Assembly: GCA_001695595.3 (NCBI GenBank)
Contig: MBPM02000065.1
Coordinates: 310,001 to 374,000 of the forward strand
Length of the DNA stretch: 64,000 nucleotides
Direction of reading: 5' to 3'
Source: Plasmopara viticola
Taxonomy: Eukaryota; Oomycota; Peronosporomycetes; Peronosporales; Peronosporaceae
Shown: positions 38,807-50,100 of the stretch, in pieces
Position numbering within the stretch: position 1 is the stretch's first letter
How the letters are laid out: every line of letters starts with the position of its first letter
Made by a program: the position numbers and the translations under genes
The notes under the pieces: generated by a model
Told to the model about the DNA's origin: nothing
The model's input: the letters and a program-made list of their open reading frames with translations, nothing else
The model's database searches: none

Positions 38807-38906
38807 CCCTCCAGCCAATCACAGAGAAGCAATGCCAATCACTTTAAATCATGTAAACATCAGTGCCTGCCCGTTAGCAAAAAGTGCCTGCCCGGTATCA
38901 TTTCCC
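38807..38906. repeat. right terminal inverted repeat
   Basis: Inverted copy of 37850-37931, with a doubled gtgcctgcccg motif at about 38866 and 38885. Confidence 0.7.
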
Positions 38907-41154
38907 TATTTTTTTATACTCTAATTTATTAAAAATGAAAGTACTATCTACTAATTTTTTGGAAAATCTTACACACAACGACTTGATTTTGATGACCACA
39001 AACACACGTCGACCTCAGCTGATAGAGTTGGTTTTGAAAGGGAATTGCCATCGGCAACACTAAATATCTCAGGTAGTGTTATAATATAATAAGATCGGAA
39101 GTCGTCTATTCTTCCAATTTGGTAATATTGTTTCTACTATTGGCCCTCTTGCGTCGATTGCTGTATTTTCGCGAAGTTAGTAAATTGCATAGGAAATTGG
39201 TCGTGACTAAATTCGCTTCTACTACCTTTAAGCCGACTTTGATCCTCTGCCCATTCATTAGCTATCAAATTTATGGACAGAATGTATAAATGTTTGCGTA
39301 ATGCGCACAATTGATTGACTGGATTGTTCAGCCAATCACGGTGGCCACGTTGACATTTGCGTCTACCAAAAGTTCTGCTTGCAGGCAAAATTAAACGAGC
39401 CATGCCATAATGACATCTCTTCGGACTCGACTTCGCTCTGGCGGTCTTTAAATTATTGCCTCAAGTCCGTTAAAGCGAAACATGTTATCTCTTTCTCTGG
39501 TTTTAACAAGCTTTCGTGCTCTTGATAACTTCTTACTTGACAAGCCATTTCCGTCTACATTGCACCTTGCGAAAATAAAAAAGTTTTTCTAATGTATGTC
39601 TTTTCACCAGTCTTTCATCGATAATGGTTGGTGCGGCCTTGGATGCAAATCGTATCTCGAACTTGTATGGACTTGGCGCATAGTGCATTGATTACTCGAG
39701 TTGGTTGTAGTCGTGACAAGTCCACAGGCACTTCCAATTTCGCAACATTGTTTTAATCATCTATGTGATGCAAATTATGGTTCGCAGCCAGCCTACTCCT
39801 CATATCCTCTGCACCTTTTCGGCGAATCCTAATGGCAAGGTTTGGGCATCCAATAGAGATTAATCTCCTTAAGAAAGTCAAATCTCGTGTCGCTCCTTGT
39901 CGTTATACTACCATTGTATTTCTGAGCGGTGAGCAAGTTCTTAAGTACAAGTCGAACTAATTTCTTGCGATTATTCACAAACCACTTGGCGAATTTGATC
40001 GACGAAACTGCTCGTGTTCAGCTTAGAACTTATTCTTCTTTATCGATAATGGCCGTCTCCCTGTGTCGATCGCAAACGGTCGAGGAACTGACAAGTGTTC
40101 AATGTGCATACTTATTGGTGCCTGAATGGTTTACTCTACCATTGCCATGATACGAATATTTAGCTCAATGCATCTTCCAGAACCAGATTTTGACGCTCTG
40201 TTTGTCTGTCGCATTTAGCTCGATGAGCCGTTGTTATACTCAATTTGACTCCCATTTGATTCAGCAGCGATAATAAGGTTTCCTGAGGAAATTCTATAAT
40301 CTCTCTTATCGATGATGACTTGTGGCAATCCGTGGTGTCGCACGACTCCATAAAAATGAAGTGGCGACTTTTTCAAAATCAGCTTTGATAAGACATGGAA
40401 TGTACTTTGCTCCTCGCAACAACATAAATGCGACCGTCTAGATAGCGTTGTATCCACTCAAAACTGGCAATCCCATAACAAAGTCCATCAGAACAACCTC
40501 CCACCATTCGTTTGAAAGTGTAAGCGGCATCACTTTTATGGTTTTTTCGAAAAGGCTGATTTCCATCACATACATATTTTACACGAAGAAACGCACCTCC
40601 AAACGTCTTTTTCTAATGTTGGCGAACAAAACCATTGTGCAACTTTAGATTGTATGCGCTAAATCCCAGGATGAGCGGCCACTAGTTCATCAACTTGCTC
40701 ACTAATAGTACTCGTGTGCAACCTGACATTATTCGGTACCCACAACGGCTTGAAGGTGTGATCCACTCGGAATTAAAGCAGCTCGCTTATCTTCACAAAC
40801 TTGTTTTCTTTCGCTTCACAGCCAGTCCGAGAGTTAATGAAAATTGGATCATTTGCGTAGCTTTTCTGAAGTTCTTCTTTGAATCCGAATGCGTGCTGAC
40901 ATTCATATTCAACGCTGTGGACTTGATTCGTTATAAATTTCAGGGGAAATCGACGCATCCCGATAGATCAGCGCTTCCCACGTCTTCGAGAATTACGTGA
41001 GCCACGAATCCTCGCAAGTCACGTAACCCTGATGCCATGTAAAATTGGACTCTTGATGTAACACCAATGTCAAATTACTCGCGGTTTTATGCACTAATGG
41101 CGACCATTTTTTTTGCACCCAAACCATGATCCTTTGGCCACGATAACGCAATCG

Positions 41155-41170
41155 CTCTAACGTTCTGCAC
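41155..41170. repeat. target-site duplication, left, of the SINE dimer
   Basis: The 16-mer ctctaacgttctgcac is repeated exactly at 41810-41825. Confidence 0.8.
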
Positions 41171-41498
41171 CGACCCTGTGGCTCGAGCGGTTAGCCGTTC
41201 AACCCAGGACCGGGAGGTACCTGGTTCGATACCCGTAGGATTCGAATTGAGGCAGCCGGAGATAGGTCACTGAAGTGGACGAGCCATCACATCCGAGTGT
41301 GTGACTGCCCTACCAAAACGCGCCCGATTGGGTAGTTTGGGTGGGGGACGCCCCACTGACCGAAAAGGCCCCATAGTGTAATGAGGGGTACGGAACTCGG
41401 TCTCAATATGGGTCGGATTGCTACCAGCATCCCGCGATAGAGACAGCTTAGTCCTAGTGCGTGGGTTCCGGTAGCTTAAATCTTTGATATTCTGTAAC
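41171..41498 (+). mobile_element. tRNA-derived SINE, first unit
   Basis: The head resembles a tRNA: a box A-like TGGCTCGAGCGG at about 41179 and a box B-like GGTTCGATACC at about 41223, roughly 33 bp apart as in pol III promoters. The body is an unrelated GC-rich sequence of about 250 bp, ending in a short AT-rich tail. It is nearly identical to the second unit. Confidence 0.75.
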
Positions 41499-41809
41499 CG
41501 ACCCTGTGGCTCGAGCGGTTAGCCGTTCGACCCAGGTCCAGGAGGTACCTGGTTCGATACCCTTGGGATTCGAATTGAGGCAGCCGGATATAGGTCGCTA
41601 AAGTGGACGAGCCTACACACCCGAGTATGTGACTGCCCTACCAAAACGCGCCCGATTGGGTAGTTTGGGTGGGAGACGCCCCACGGACCGAAAAAGCCCC
41701 ATAGTGTAATGAGGGGTACGGTACTCGGTCCCAATATGGGTCGGATTGCTACCAGCATCCCGCGATAGAGAAAGCTTAGGCCTAGCGCGGGGGTTCCGCT
41801 AGCTTAAAT
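41499..41809 (+). mobile_element. tRNA-derived SINE, second unit
   Basis: A tandem repeat of the first unit with scattered substitutions and the same A and B box-like motifs. It is followed directly by the right-hand 16-bp target duplication. Confidence 0.75.
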
Positions 41810-41825
41810 CTCTAACGTTCTGCAC
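41810..41825. repeat. target-site duplication, right, of the SINE dimer
   Basis: Exact copy of 41155-41170. No full copy of it lies between the two units; the junction has only a distant relative (ctttgatattctgtaac). Confidence 0.8.
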
Positions 41826-42999
41826 ATCTCTCACATGATTCAACACAATTTAAAGTGAAAAAAAGGACGAAAGGATTCGCGCAAACTTTGGTAAGAGTTT
41901 AGGCTGATGCAATATCCATCGACATTAAAAATTGTCCGTACAGACATCAATGGTCGGCCATGGGGTTAGTATCGCTATTTTTCCGGCGTTAACCTGGTAG
42001 CGAGTAAGCCTTTTTCGTGTGGTGGCTTTTAAGTAAAATGCAATCAAATGATCAATTACTTAAAAAGATGAAAGGCACTGCATCGTTACAATAACCAGAT
42101 GCATCCAAAACGTGTTGAAGGAATTGGGTAACTTCAATACCGGAGCTTGTTGCAAAGCCAACTTCAAAATTAGAAAATATTTTTTCACTCTGGACCTCAG
42201 CGCCATTCGATATCTTTCTTCGCTAAATTACTCAATGGCAATGCATGGGAAGCAAAATCACAGATGTAACGTGAATATTAAGCTGTCCAAACAAACTAAA
42301 TAGCTCTTTTATGAGATGAGGCGAAGCCAACCTTTTGATTGCGAGAATCGTTTTTTCTTTTCAACAGAAAATCCGACACCTGATACAGTGTGTCTTATAA
42401 CGTCAACGGACGGTAATCTAAATGAGCACTTTTTGCGATGAGCCTATAGGAAATCTTACCGTAGAGATCCACAAACTCGTCGCAGATGGCCAATGTAATA
42501 AGCCTGCGTCTTTCAGAAAACGCAAACGTTACCCAGGTGTACGACAAACAATCAAACTTGTCGATCGGGGATCGCAGAAGACGTGACCCAAATAACAGGC
42601 ATTCGGACTAGATCCATGAGGCTGCTAACATTAATACGTCTTCATCTGTGTGCGGAAAAACGTATATTGTCGCAGATCGTGTGCAACTAATATTTGCTGA
42701 TAGCCTTGAGCTAAGTCAATGACAGTGGAAATTGAGCACCCTTGCATTGTGAAAACGGTTCATCGATGACCGAGAGCGGAATTTACGAAAATTGCGTCTG
42801 ACTATTCACATAACAATAATTAATCACCCAGCGAAGGTGAATCTTAGAAATTACCCGACCTTAGTCATTTGGAACGCTTTGGTACAATAGTAAGAGACCG
42901 ATATTTTGTATGCGGTACAAAAATCAAGATATTTTCTCCGAAGGTGTAGGTATGAAAAGTAAACACTATGTGTAATACATTTTTGGTCTGGGCAATAGA

Positions 43000-44544
43000 A
43001 TGGCAACCAGCGGCGAATTCAAGCGACTGGTGCTCAAGCAGTTCCCGGCTGCAACCGAGGTTGAAACAGCAGAGTGTTCGTACTGGAAGAAGTTTAATGC
43101 CCCAAAGGAGATTCAGCAAGTGGGCCCCGTTACGCACATCGACGTGTCGCCCGTGACGCCGCATCAAGTGGCAATCACCTCGTCCACACGCATTCACCTC
43201 TACAGCATCACAACGAACGAGATCGTCAAGACTTTTAGCCGCTTTCGAGACATTGTATACTCTGGCACGTTCCGTTCAGACGGTAAACTGATAGTGGCAG
43301 GCGGCGAAGCTCCATTCGTCCAGGTTCTGGACATCAATACGCGCGCTATTTTGCGCTCCTTTAAAGGCCACACGGCCGCAATCCATAGCACTCGATTTTC
43401 AGTCGACAACGTACATGTGCTGTCATGCTCCGATGACAAGACTGCCCGATATTGGGACCTGCCTACTGGTAAACCGCTGGCTCTACTGGGAGACCACTCG
43501 GACTACGTGCGCTCATCGGCTGCCAGTCCGTCGTCCCACAACATCTGGGCTACGGGTTCTTACGACCACATGGTGAAGCTGTGGGACTTGCGCACGTCCG
43601 ACCAATCAGTTTCAAAGAGTAGCATAAGTGTGGACCATGGTGCTCCGGTTGAAGCGTGCATGATTATGCCGGGCGGCAGTCTGCTCCTTTCGGCTGGTGG
43701 CAACAACATTAAAGTGTGGGACATTCTTAGCGGCGGACGAATGCTGCTTTCCTTTTCAAGCCACCAAAAAACCATCACTAGCTTAGGTTTAGATGGAACG
43801 GGCACGCGTTTGATGTCGGGCTCGCTGGATGGACACCTCAAGATTTACGACTTGAAGACGTACGAGCTTGCACATGGATTCAAGTACAAGAGTGGTGTAC
43901 TTGCTTTTGGCATGTCGCCGACGAATTCACACTTGCTTACTGGCACGGTAGACGGCACCCTTGCTGTGCGCCGTCGCCCTGTAAAACGAGCCGAGCAGAA
44001 TGACATCAAGACCCGTCAGGCTATCATTCGTGCTGGCAGCTATAAGTACTTTTTGCGTGGCAAAAATGCCAAGCCGACTGCTGCAGACTACACGGTGGCC
44101 ACAACTCGTCACAAGCGAATTCAGCCGTACGATTGCGCTTTGCGAAAGTTTGACTACAAGAAAGCGCTAAATGAGGCATTGGATACTCGTTCGCCTGTTA
44201 TTGTGGCAAGCATGCTGGAGGAGCTGCGCTTGCGTGTGGGACTGAAGCGTGCGCTTGGGGGGCGTGATGAGGAATCACTCGAGCCTTTGCTGGCTTTTCT
44301 TATAAAATATGTGACTGTTCCGAAGTATTCGACGCTGCTCATTCACGTATGCACGATCGTGTGCGACCTGTACGCACCAAGGCTTAGCCAGTCGATGCTT
44401 ATTGACAATTTGTTCGTGAAGCTTCGCGAAAAGCTTAACGAAGAGCTACGCGTACAGAAGCAGGTGTTGAGTGTGGTGGGGATGATGGACTCACTTATGG
44501 CTGCTCAGTCCAACGGCACTTTATGTGCGGATGTCAGCGGCTAG
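43000..44544 (+). CDS. UTP15: U3 snoRNA-associated protein 15, UTP15
   Basis: Single-exon gene, 514 residues, the usual UTP15 length. The N-terminus (YWKKFNAPKEIQQVGPVTHI) matches the conserved start. Residues 60-330 form a WD40 propeller with clear repeats (FKGHTAAIHSTRFS, SCSDDKTARYWDLPTG, GSYDHMVKLWDLR, SGSLDGHLKIYDLK). Residues 360-505 form the UTP15 C-terminal helical domain (FDYKKALNEALD, EELRLRVGLKRAL, MLIDNLFVKLREKL). UTP15 is part of the t-UTP/UTP-A subcomplex of the small-subunit processome in the nucleolus and links rDNA transcription to 18S pre-rRNA processing. It is convergent with eIF3k. Base composition and codon use are clearly more GC-rich than the adjacent transposon DNA, which begins only about 130 bp upstream. 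Confidence 0.95.
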   Translation: MATSGEFKRLVLKQFPAATEVETAECSYWKKFNAPKEIQQVGPVTHIDVSPVTPHQVAITSSTRIHLYSITTNEIVKTFSRFRDIVYSGTFRSDGKLIVAGGEAPFVQVLDINTRAILRSFKGHTAAIHSTRFSVDNVHVLSCSDDKTARYWDLPTGKPLALLGDHSDYVRSSAASPSSHNIWATGSYDHMVKLWDLRTSDQSVSKSSISVDHGAPVEACMIMPGGSLLLSAGGNNIKVWDILSGGRMLLSFSSHQKTITSLGLDGTGTRLMSGSLDGHLKIYDLKTYELAHGFKYKSGVLAFGMSPTNSHLLTGTVDGTLAVRRRPVKRAEQNDIKTRQAIIRAGSYKYFLRGKNAKPTAADYTVATTRHKRIQPYDCALRKFDYKKALNEALDTRSPVIVASMLEELRLRVGLKRALGGRDEESLEPLLAFLIKYVTVPKYSTLLIHVCTIVCDLYAPRLSQSMLIDNLFVKLREKLNEELRVQKQVLSVVGMMDSLMAAQSNGTLCADVSG

Positions 44545-44800
44545 ATTAAAGTTCAAACACGATGCTAAAGCGTTTAGTACGTGTCAACAGTATCATCGGT
44601 GTGGATGTCGGCGGCTTAGCAAGCATAGTCTCTAATTTGCATGTCACCAGTGTTCGCTTGTACCAGATGCAATAAGTTAGCACTCTAGCAGTGGCATGTA
44701 ACAACTTCTACTATCCTAAGCCTTCATTTCCAATATTTGCAACACTTGATCTTTCGATTGCCATCAATTACCTCGTCGACTGCAATTTGCTGCAACACAT

Positions 44801-45629
44801 TTATCTGGAAAGGGTTTGAATGACCTGAAGCACGTCTTCGAACTCGATGTTCTCTTGGACCTTCTTAGCTTGCATCTGATTGTCCACATTCGGGCTGATT
44901 TGAATCAAGTTGTCGGCAATAGTCCACTTCTCGGCTAGTATAAACAACGCAAAGTCAAGTGTTTGACGTAGATGATGCGACAAAAATAACGTACCAGCGG
45001 CAATCTTCGCCACCTCCTTTTCGGACACATTAAGCTTTGCCATAAAGACATCCATGGATATAACGCTGTGGCTGTGGCCAATGGCCGTCACGATGTAGGC
45101 GCGTACCGACTCCAGAAAGCCTGGCACCTCTTCGGCGAGAGACACTTCTTCCTTCCAAAATTCCTCAAATAAACACGACTGGAGCATGAAACCCGTGCGC
45201 AGCATTGTCGCCACATTAGCATCCTAAATCATTCATTCACATGTAAATTCTATAAGTCTACAATCCACAACAATGTATTTTTTAGCCGAAAGTGCGTCGT
45301 ACCTCACGAATGTTCTCCGAAATCATCGAGGAGGCACCGTTGAAGAAGGTAGAAGGCATTGCCATTATACCCTTGACCAGCACCTTGACCACTTTCTCGG
45401 CGCTTGCTGTTGCCGGATAGATCTGATACAGCTTGAGCAACGCCAAGTTGGCATCGATATCCACTGTCTTGTTTTGCAGCTGCTCAATCAAGTACCTTTC
45501 GAGCATTTTTACGTTATCCATCTCGCAGAAGCCTCGATTATTGTGCACACTTTGCAACAGTTGCTGCGTGGTCGAGCCATCTTTCGCCGTCACAAAGTCC
45601 ACGATCGTCTGCTGCTGGAAGGCTGGCAT
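44801..45629 (-). CDS. EIF3K: translation initiation factor eIF3 subunit K
   Basis: Exons 45629..45303 and 45223..44801 are joined over a 79-bp phase-0 intron (GTACGA..TTTAG), giving 249 residues, near the usual 220-250. The N-terminal helical repeats include MLERYLIEQLQ and DIDANLALLKLYQIYP. The second exon has FMLQSCLFEEFWKE and the C-terminal winged-helix/PCI part (FALFILAEKW, ENIEFEDVLQVIQTLSR). eIF3k is a non-core eIF3 subunit on the 40S-bound initiation complex, paired with eIF3l. It is convergent with UTP15 (256 bp apart), and divergent from the small ORF at 45724. Confidence 0.92.
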
Positions 45630-45723
45630 GTTTTAATGTGTCGGTCGAATGGTAGGGAGACCTCAGTATACGATTAAACAGGTTTACAACTGCTAGATTT
45701 ATAAGACATATTCTGTGGAGGTC

Positions 45724-46080
45724 ATGCTCGATATTTATTATATAAAATTAATGTTGGAATCGTCTGCCACCCCGACCTCTCAGCAGCCGAACCAGGACAA
45801 TGAAAGAGACGACTGCATTCCTAACACGAGAAAGATGATAATGCCAGTTTCCACACCTCGGTACGAAAACTCGGCATCATTACCATCTTCTACTGCCCTC
45901 AGTCGGTGCGTCGTGCTTCGGCGCTGCGAAGACGTGAATATACGCACAGGTGGTTTTCAGAAGATTGAGGAAGCCGCATTTCTACTTGACATTCGTCGCT
46001 CACGGCAGCGGCGCCAGCCTTCGTGTGGAGCCCAAAACTATTCTGCAACATCAAGCCAAAAGAGGCCGGCATCAGGCTAA
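45724..46080 (+). CDS. hypothetical small protein
   Basis: Uninterrupted frame of 118 codons from the ATG at 45724. Another ATG at 45751 gives MLESSATPTSQQ. The middle is Ser/Pro/Thr-rich; the second half has an ordered-looking segment (RCVVLRRCEDVNIRTGGF, then IEEAAFLLDIRRSRQRR). It lies 94 bp from the eIF3k start, in divergent orientation, which would suit a shared promoter. No family is recognised. It could be an exon of a longer gene or chance. Confidence 0.4.
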   Translation: MLDIYYIKLMLESSATPTSQQPNQDNERDDCIPNTRKMIMPVSTPRYENSASLPSSTALSRCVVLRRCEDVNIRTGGFQKIEEAAFLLDIRRSRQRRQPSCGAQNYSATSSQKRPASG

Positions 46081-46459
46081 CCGATACAGTATAGAAAATT
46101 ATCTATAGAATTTATGCGTTGTCGTTGCCACAGTCTCGCCAAGCCAACGGTACAGCTCATACATTATCAACCATGCTGACAAGTAAAGTATTGGCGAAAA
46201 GGGTATAAACGCAAGGTCGTCGACAAACACGCAGATTTGAGTTTTTGGCATAAGGCCTTTTAACTAAGGCAGTCGCGCTGAGCAAAGTTTAATTTGGATT
46301 GAGGCCAGATAGCATTGAAGAAAATACCATACACTTTCTTTTGCTTGATACGGCAGCTCTTACCGTCGTGCGTTTGGCACTTTCATGTCGCTGGAATTGT
46401 ATGTAAAACAAACATGACCTTAGACTCGCGACCCTGCACCCTTTCAAACTACGTCAAGA
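46081..46459. other. intergenic, nothing seen
   Basis: AT-rich spacer between the hypothetical gene and the 3' end of the ERICH2-like gene. No motif or ORF of note. Confidence 0.4.
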
Positions 46460-47022
46460 TCAATTTGTGCCTTTTACATCAGCTTCTGCCTCGTAGTCTT
46501 CCTCGTCTCCGTATTCAGACAATCTCTCATCGGACCCTTCGAGCGATCCTTCTTCTTCCTCAGACTGCTCTTTCGAATACGAGCCGACCTCAAATAATTC
46601 ATCCTCTTCCACGTCTGCCAATTAGATACACATTGCACAGATTTAGATGTAAAAAGAACGACAAAAGTTGGTGCAGAACTCGGCCCACCCATGCCGGCCT
46701 GCTGCTTCATGGCATCCAATAGATCCCGCACGAGCCGATTATTTGGCTCTGCGTTTAAAACTTCATCCGACAAACACATTCGAAGTCATACAATGCATAA
46801 ACGTTTTTCGAAAAAGCTCAATCTTTTGTAGTCGTCAGAATTCATACTTTCATGAGCAGCGTGTTCAGCTTTAACGCTGTCTCGTTCTTGGACGCACTTG
46901 AGAAACGTGATAAGTTGACTCATAGGCGCCTTCCCTGGCGCCCAAGCTCCGTCTACCTGTTCATCCCATACTTTATTTACGTGATCTGGGCCACGAGTTA
47001 CCTCTAAACCCTCGTCCTTCAT
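46460..47022 (-). CDS. ERICH2-like acidic-tail protein
   Basis: Three exons, 47022..46848, 46760..46689 and 46614..46460, with 87- and 74-bp introns, giving 133 residues. The core (PMSQLITFLKCVQERDSV, then ILNAEPNNRLVRDLLDAM) resembles the C-terminal helical region of glutamate-rich protein 2, which likewise reads as a short helical repeat with an EP-N motif. The tail is acidic (VEEDELFEVGSYSKEQSEEE to the end). In animals ERICH2 is linked to sperm or cilia; no function is known in oomycetes. Both donors and acceptors are canonical, though the second donor is GTGGGC. It starts 92 bp from the FCP1 start on the opposite strand. Confidence 0.7.
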
Positions 47023-47114
47023 CCTTCACAGCTTGCGTCGTTTCGCGCACTGTTTTTCGGTAAGGTTACACGAATGTAGAACGAAAGTATGTACCTTATT
47101 TAATTCAACGCGCA
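47023..47114. promoter_or_regulatory. bidirectional promoter region, ERICH2-like / FCP1
   Basis: Only 92 bp separate the two start codons, so both 5' UTRs and core promoters must lie here or overlap the genes. No clear oomycete initiator motif was recognised; the call is from geometry alone. Confidence 0.5.
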
Positions 47115-50100
47115 ATGGCGTCGAATGGTGTAATGCATAAAGAGACATCAACTTATCAGGCAAGAGAGGACGCAGACGACTCCGGTGTCCGAGTAAAAGT
47201 GGAGGAGAAAGAGGATAGTTGCAAGTCTGAGATCGATGGCACCATGATTATAAAGACAGAGGTGAAAGAAAGGAAGGAGGAGCACGGCTGTAGTATGATG
47301 AAAATGTCTGTCGATGACGTAAAAATGGAGGAGAATACACAAAAACAGGAGACACCGGAGGCCGATGTGGCCATTGTGGATATCAGTGATGTGCAACAGA
47401 CCGTACGTGGCGTCAAAAGGGACGTCAAGAAGGACAGGGATAGCAAACAACAAGGGCAGGAGAATGATCGTTCCCACATTCGACGCATGTCCGTCAATTG
47501 TGACGCGGCATTGTGGGACTCAATTGAGTGGGATGTAGCTGCTGGAGGAGAGGTGGATGCAGGACAGATGCTTGGTACAGTAGGACGTTTGGAGGAAGGC
47601 ACTCAGAGACCGATGTACGCTCCGTGCAAGGGACGATTGTATATTTTGACCAAGGAACAGTCGGGCGAATTATTAAGCGATACAAAGGAAGCTGGAGAGA
47701 CTGGTACAAGAATAGTGGCTTTTGTAGAATACTGTGTTCATCCGGTACGAAATGGGCGCACGTGTTTGATGTGCCTATCCGTTGTGGACGACAACGAGGA
47801 AAACGGAGACATAAAGAGTGTCAATGTGGTTTCGCATGGTCAAGTCTTTCGACTGAATGTTGAGGAAGCAAGTAGGTTTTTTTTCAATGTCAAAAACCTG
47901 AGTTAGTATCGTGATAACATATAACTTTGTGATCAGGAAAATTCGACTCGGATACCATTCGACGTCAGCTTGGTGCAAAGAAGTTGTCGTTGGTTCTCGA
48001 TCTTGATCATACATTGCTACATGCCGTGCGTGTAGATGACGTTGTGGGCGACATTACTCAGTCAGGTTTGACTTTTGTGCTGAGATATTTAGCTCAGTGA
48101 GCTGGTACTAAGCGGTTGTGGTAGCAGATAATATTTACTATTTTCTTATCCCGGGTCTTGCTCAGCAACATGTAGTAAAACTTCGCCCTGGATTGGCGAA
48201 ATTTTTAACGAACCTGTCAGCATTTTACGATTTATTTATCTACACACATGGCACAAGACTTTACGCCGAGCAGATTGTTAAGATCATTGATCCGGACGAA
48301 ATGTTTTTTAAAAACCGTATTGTGGCACGCACAGATACTCCCGACATGCTCCACAAGTCGTTGAAGCTGCTATTTCCATCGTGTGATGACTCAATGATCC
48401 TTATTCTTGACGATCGGATCGACGTGTGGAAGGAAAATGAAGAAAATGTTTTTCTTATTGAGCCGTATCACTATTTTAAATGCACGACTGAGATCAACAA
48501 CGCATCAGGGCGAGGAATGACAGGAACGGAAGATTCTGAGGCTGAAAATGGGGAGGACAGGCATCTTGCACAAGCTAACTTAATTCTTGAGGTAATTAGA
48601 AAAGGTTGCTATAAATTGCTTGAATTATGGTGCAGTTATTGAAGCGTTTACTTAATTTATTAACAAATCTCTGTTTATAGCAAGTACACAAAGAGTTTTA
48701 TGCGGGTCACGAACATGGAATGCAAGGCACTACTGCTGAAGAGCAGATGACTGGCAACGGTCGCAATGTTAAAGCAATCTTAAGCGCGGTGGGTTTTTTG
48801 GGCTTGCGTGCGCGCATTGTTTGTACGATCTACTGATGAAAATGCTATCTAGCAAAAACGTACAATTTTACACGGTTGTAAAATCATTTTCAGCGGAGTT
48901 TTCCCCATTGTGGGCCCCCAAAGTTACGAGTCGCACTATCTGTGGCGTCTCGCAGTGAATTTGGGGGCCCTTCCTAGCACGAATTTGAAAGATTTCCCAT
49001 TGACACATCTTGTAATTCATCCAGAGCGGCTAGGAACGCAAAAATACGTTCAGGTGAGTGAACTATATGTCTTGATAAGCGTATACTGTACGTGATGAAA
49101 ATAGGGTTCAACTGTTGTGGTATGTGTTTTAATGTAGGCGAAAAAGATTCCTGGGGCATTTATTGTGACTCCCGATTGGATAGTGAAGTGTGCTCGCTCA
49201 TGGTATCGAGTTCCTGAGCAGGATTTTCTTGCGGACGAATGGAAGGTAAAGCACACGAAGAAGGAGCCTGAAAAATTGGCAGATCGTACGGGTGCGACTC
49301 CTGAAGCAGTAGGAGCCTCTGAAAGCTTGGCTTTATCAGGCGTCAATGGTGACGTTGACGGAAAATCGCCACAATTCTCTGCATGTACTGCCGTGGGGGC
49401 TCAAGAAAAGACAGTTACGAATAATACAATCAAGCGAAAAGAGGAAGATGCTAAACGAAGTAAGCAAGTTTCGTTCGCCGAGGTTCTGGACGACTCTGGT
49501 ACGTCTTTTGGTAAAGATGGTACTGTACAAAAGCCGAAGGTGGTGAGATCTCGAGTAATTCGCAGACCTATTAAAAATTTTGGTGTTGCAACTGGCGTCG
49601 TGGCTACTGGAGGAACATTTGATTTCTTGTCTAAAATCAACGCAACAAAACGCGAAGCGCCTCGTGCCAGCGTAAAATTAAAGAAGGTTGAAGAAGCGAA
49701 GAAAACACAAATTTGTTGTGCACGTCCACCGAAGGTATTGCGGTGCTTGCTTTTTCTCGTAGCATACTTGTGTATCCGTCGGCTGTCAACGGCTCTGTTT
49801 GTTCAATAGGATATGGACGATGCGTTTTTGCGACTCATGGAGGCAGAGGAGCGGGAACACGAGAACGAGAAGAAGCGCAAGCACTCATCGACAAATATAA
49901 AAGACCAGCTCGTCTCACGACGGACAAAATTAGGCAAACGATCTCTGGAAACCAGAGCTCCTGTTCTAAAGTCTGACGAGAGGCGAATACGAGACGTGGC
50001 TTCAGCGCTGGCGGACGAAGAACTTGAAAACGATGATGAAGAGGAAGAAGAGGTGCGTTTGTTTTTAATAATTGGCTACTTTAATTGACTTGTCTTGTGC

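Larger units (their letters stand above)
37850..38906. mobile_element. terminal-inverted-repeat element carrying gene fragments
   Basis: A 1,057-bp segment with long inverted ends: both termini read gggaaatgataccgggcagg inward, and similarity continues for about 80-90 bp to ctccagccaatcacagag. The right arm has an extra 21 bp because the cgggcaggcact motif is doubled. The inside is not transposase but fragments of a coiled-coil gene on the minus strand. This matches a non-autonomous DNA transposon that captured host sequence (Pack-type). A clear target duplication was not found, so the family (MULE or other) is open. Confidence 0.6.
39100..42870 (-). mobile_element. decayed Ty3/gypsy element with RT and integrase
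   Basis: Read on the minus strand from 42860 downward. 42860-42680 gives reverse transcriptase block 1 (WVINYCYVNSQTQF, PLSVIDEPFSQCKGA, AISKY). 40735-40560 gives the integrase HHCC zinc domain (AAHPGI, then LEKDVWRCVSSCKIC). 40460-40165 gives the integrase core (VVRHHGLPQVIIDKRDYR, then KLSITTAHRAKCDRQTERQN). The order RT then integrase is that of Ty3/gypsy. Stops and frameshifts are frequent. 39137-39403 minus holds an 88-codon ORF (RDWLNNPVNQLCALRK, NEWAEDQSRLKGS) of unknown kind, possibly a different element. A SINE dimer is nested at 41171-41809. The 5' end stops about 130 bp from UTP15. Confidence 0.7.

Noticed and set aside
41179..41233. Possible tRNA gene from A and B box-like motifs
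   Set aside because: The cloverleaf cannot be completed and the motif sits at the head of a repeated 320-bp unit; it is a SINE.
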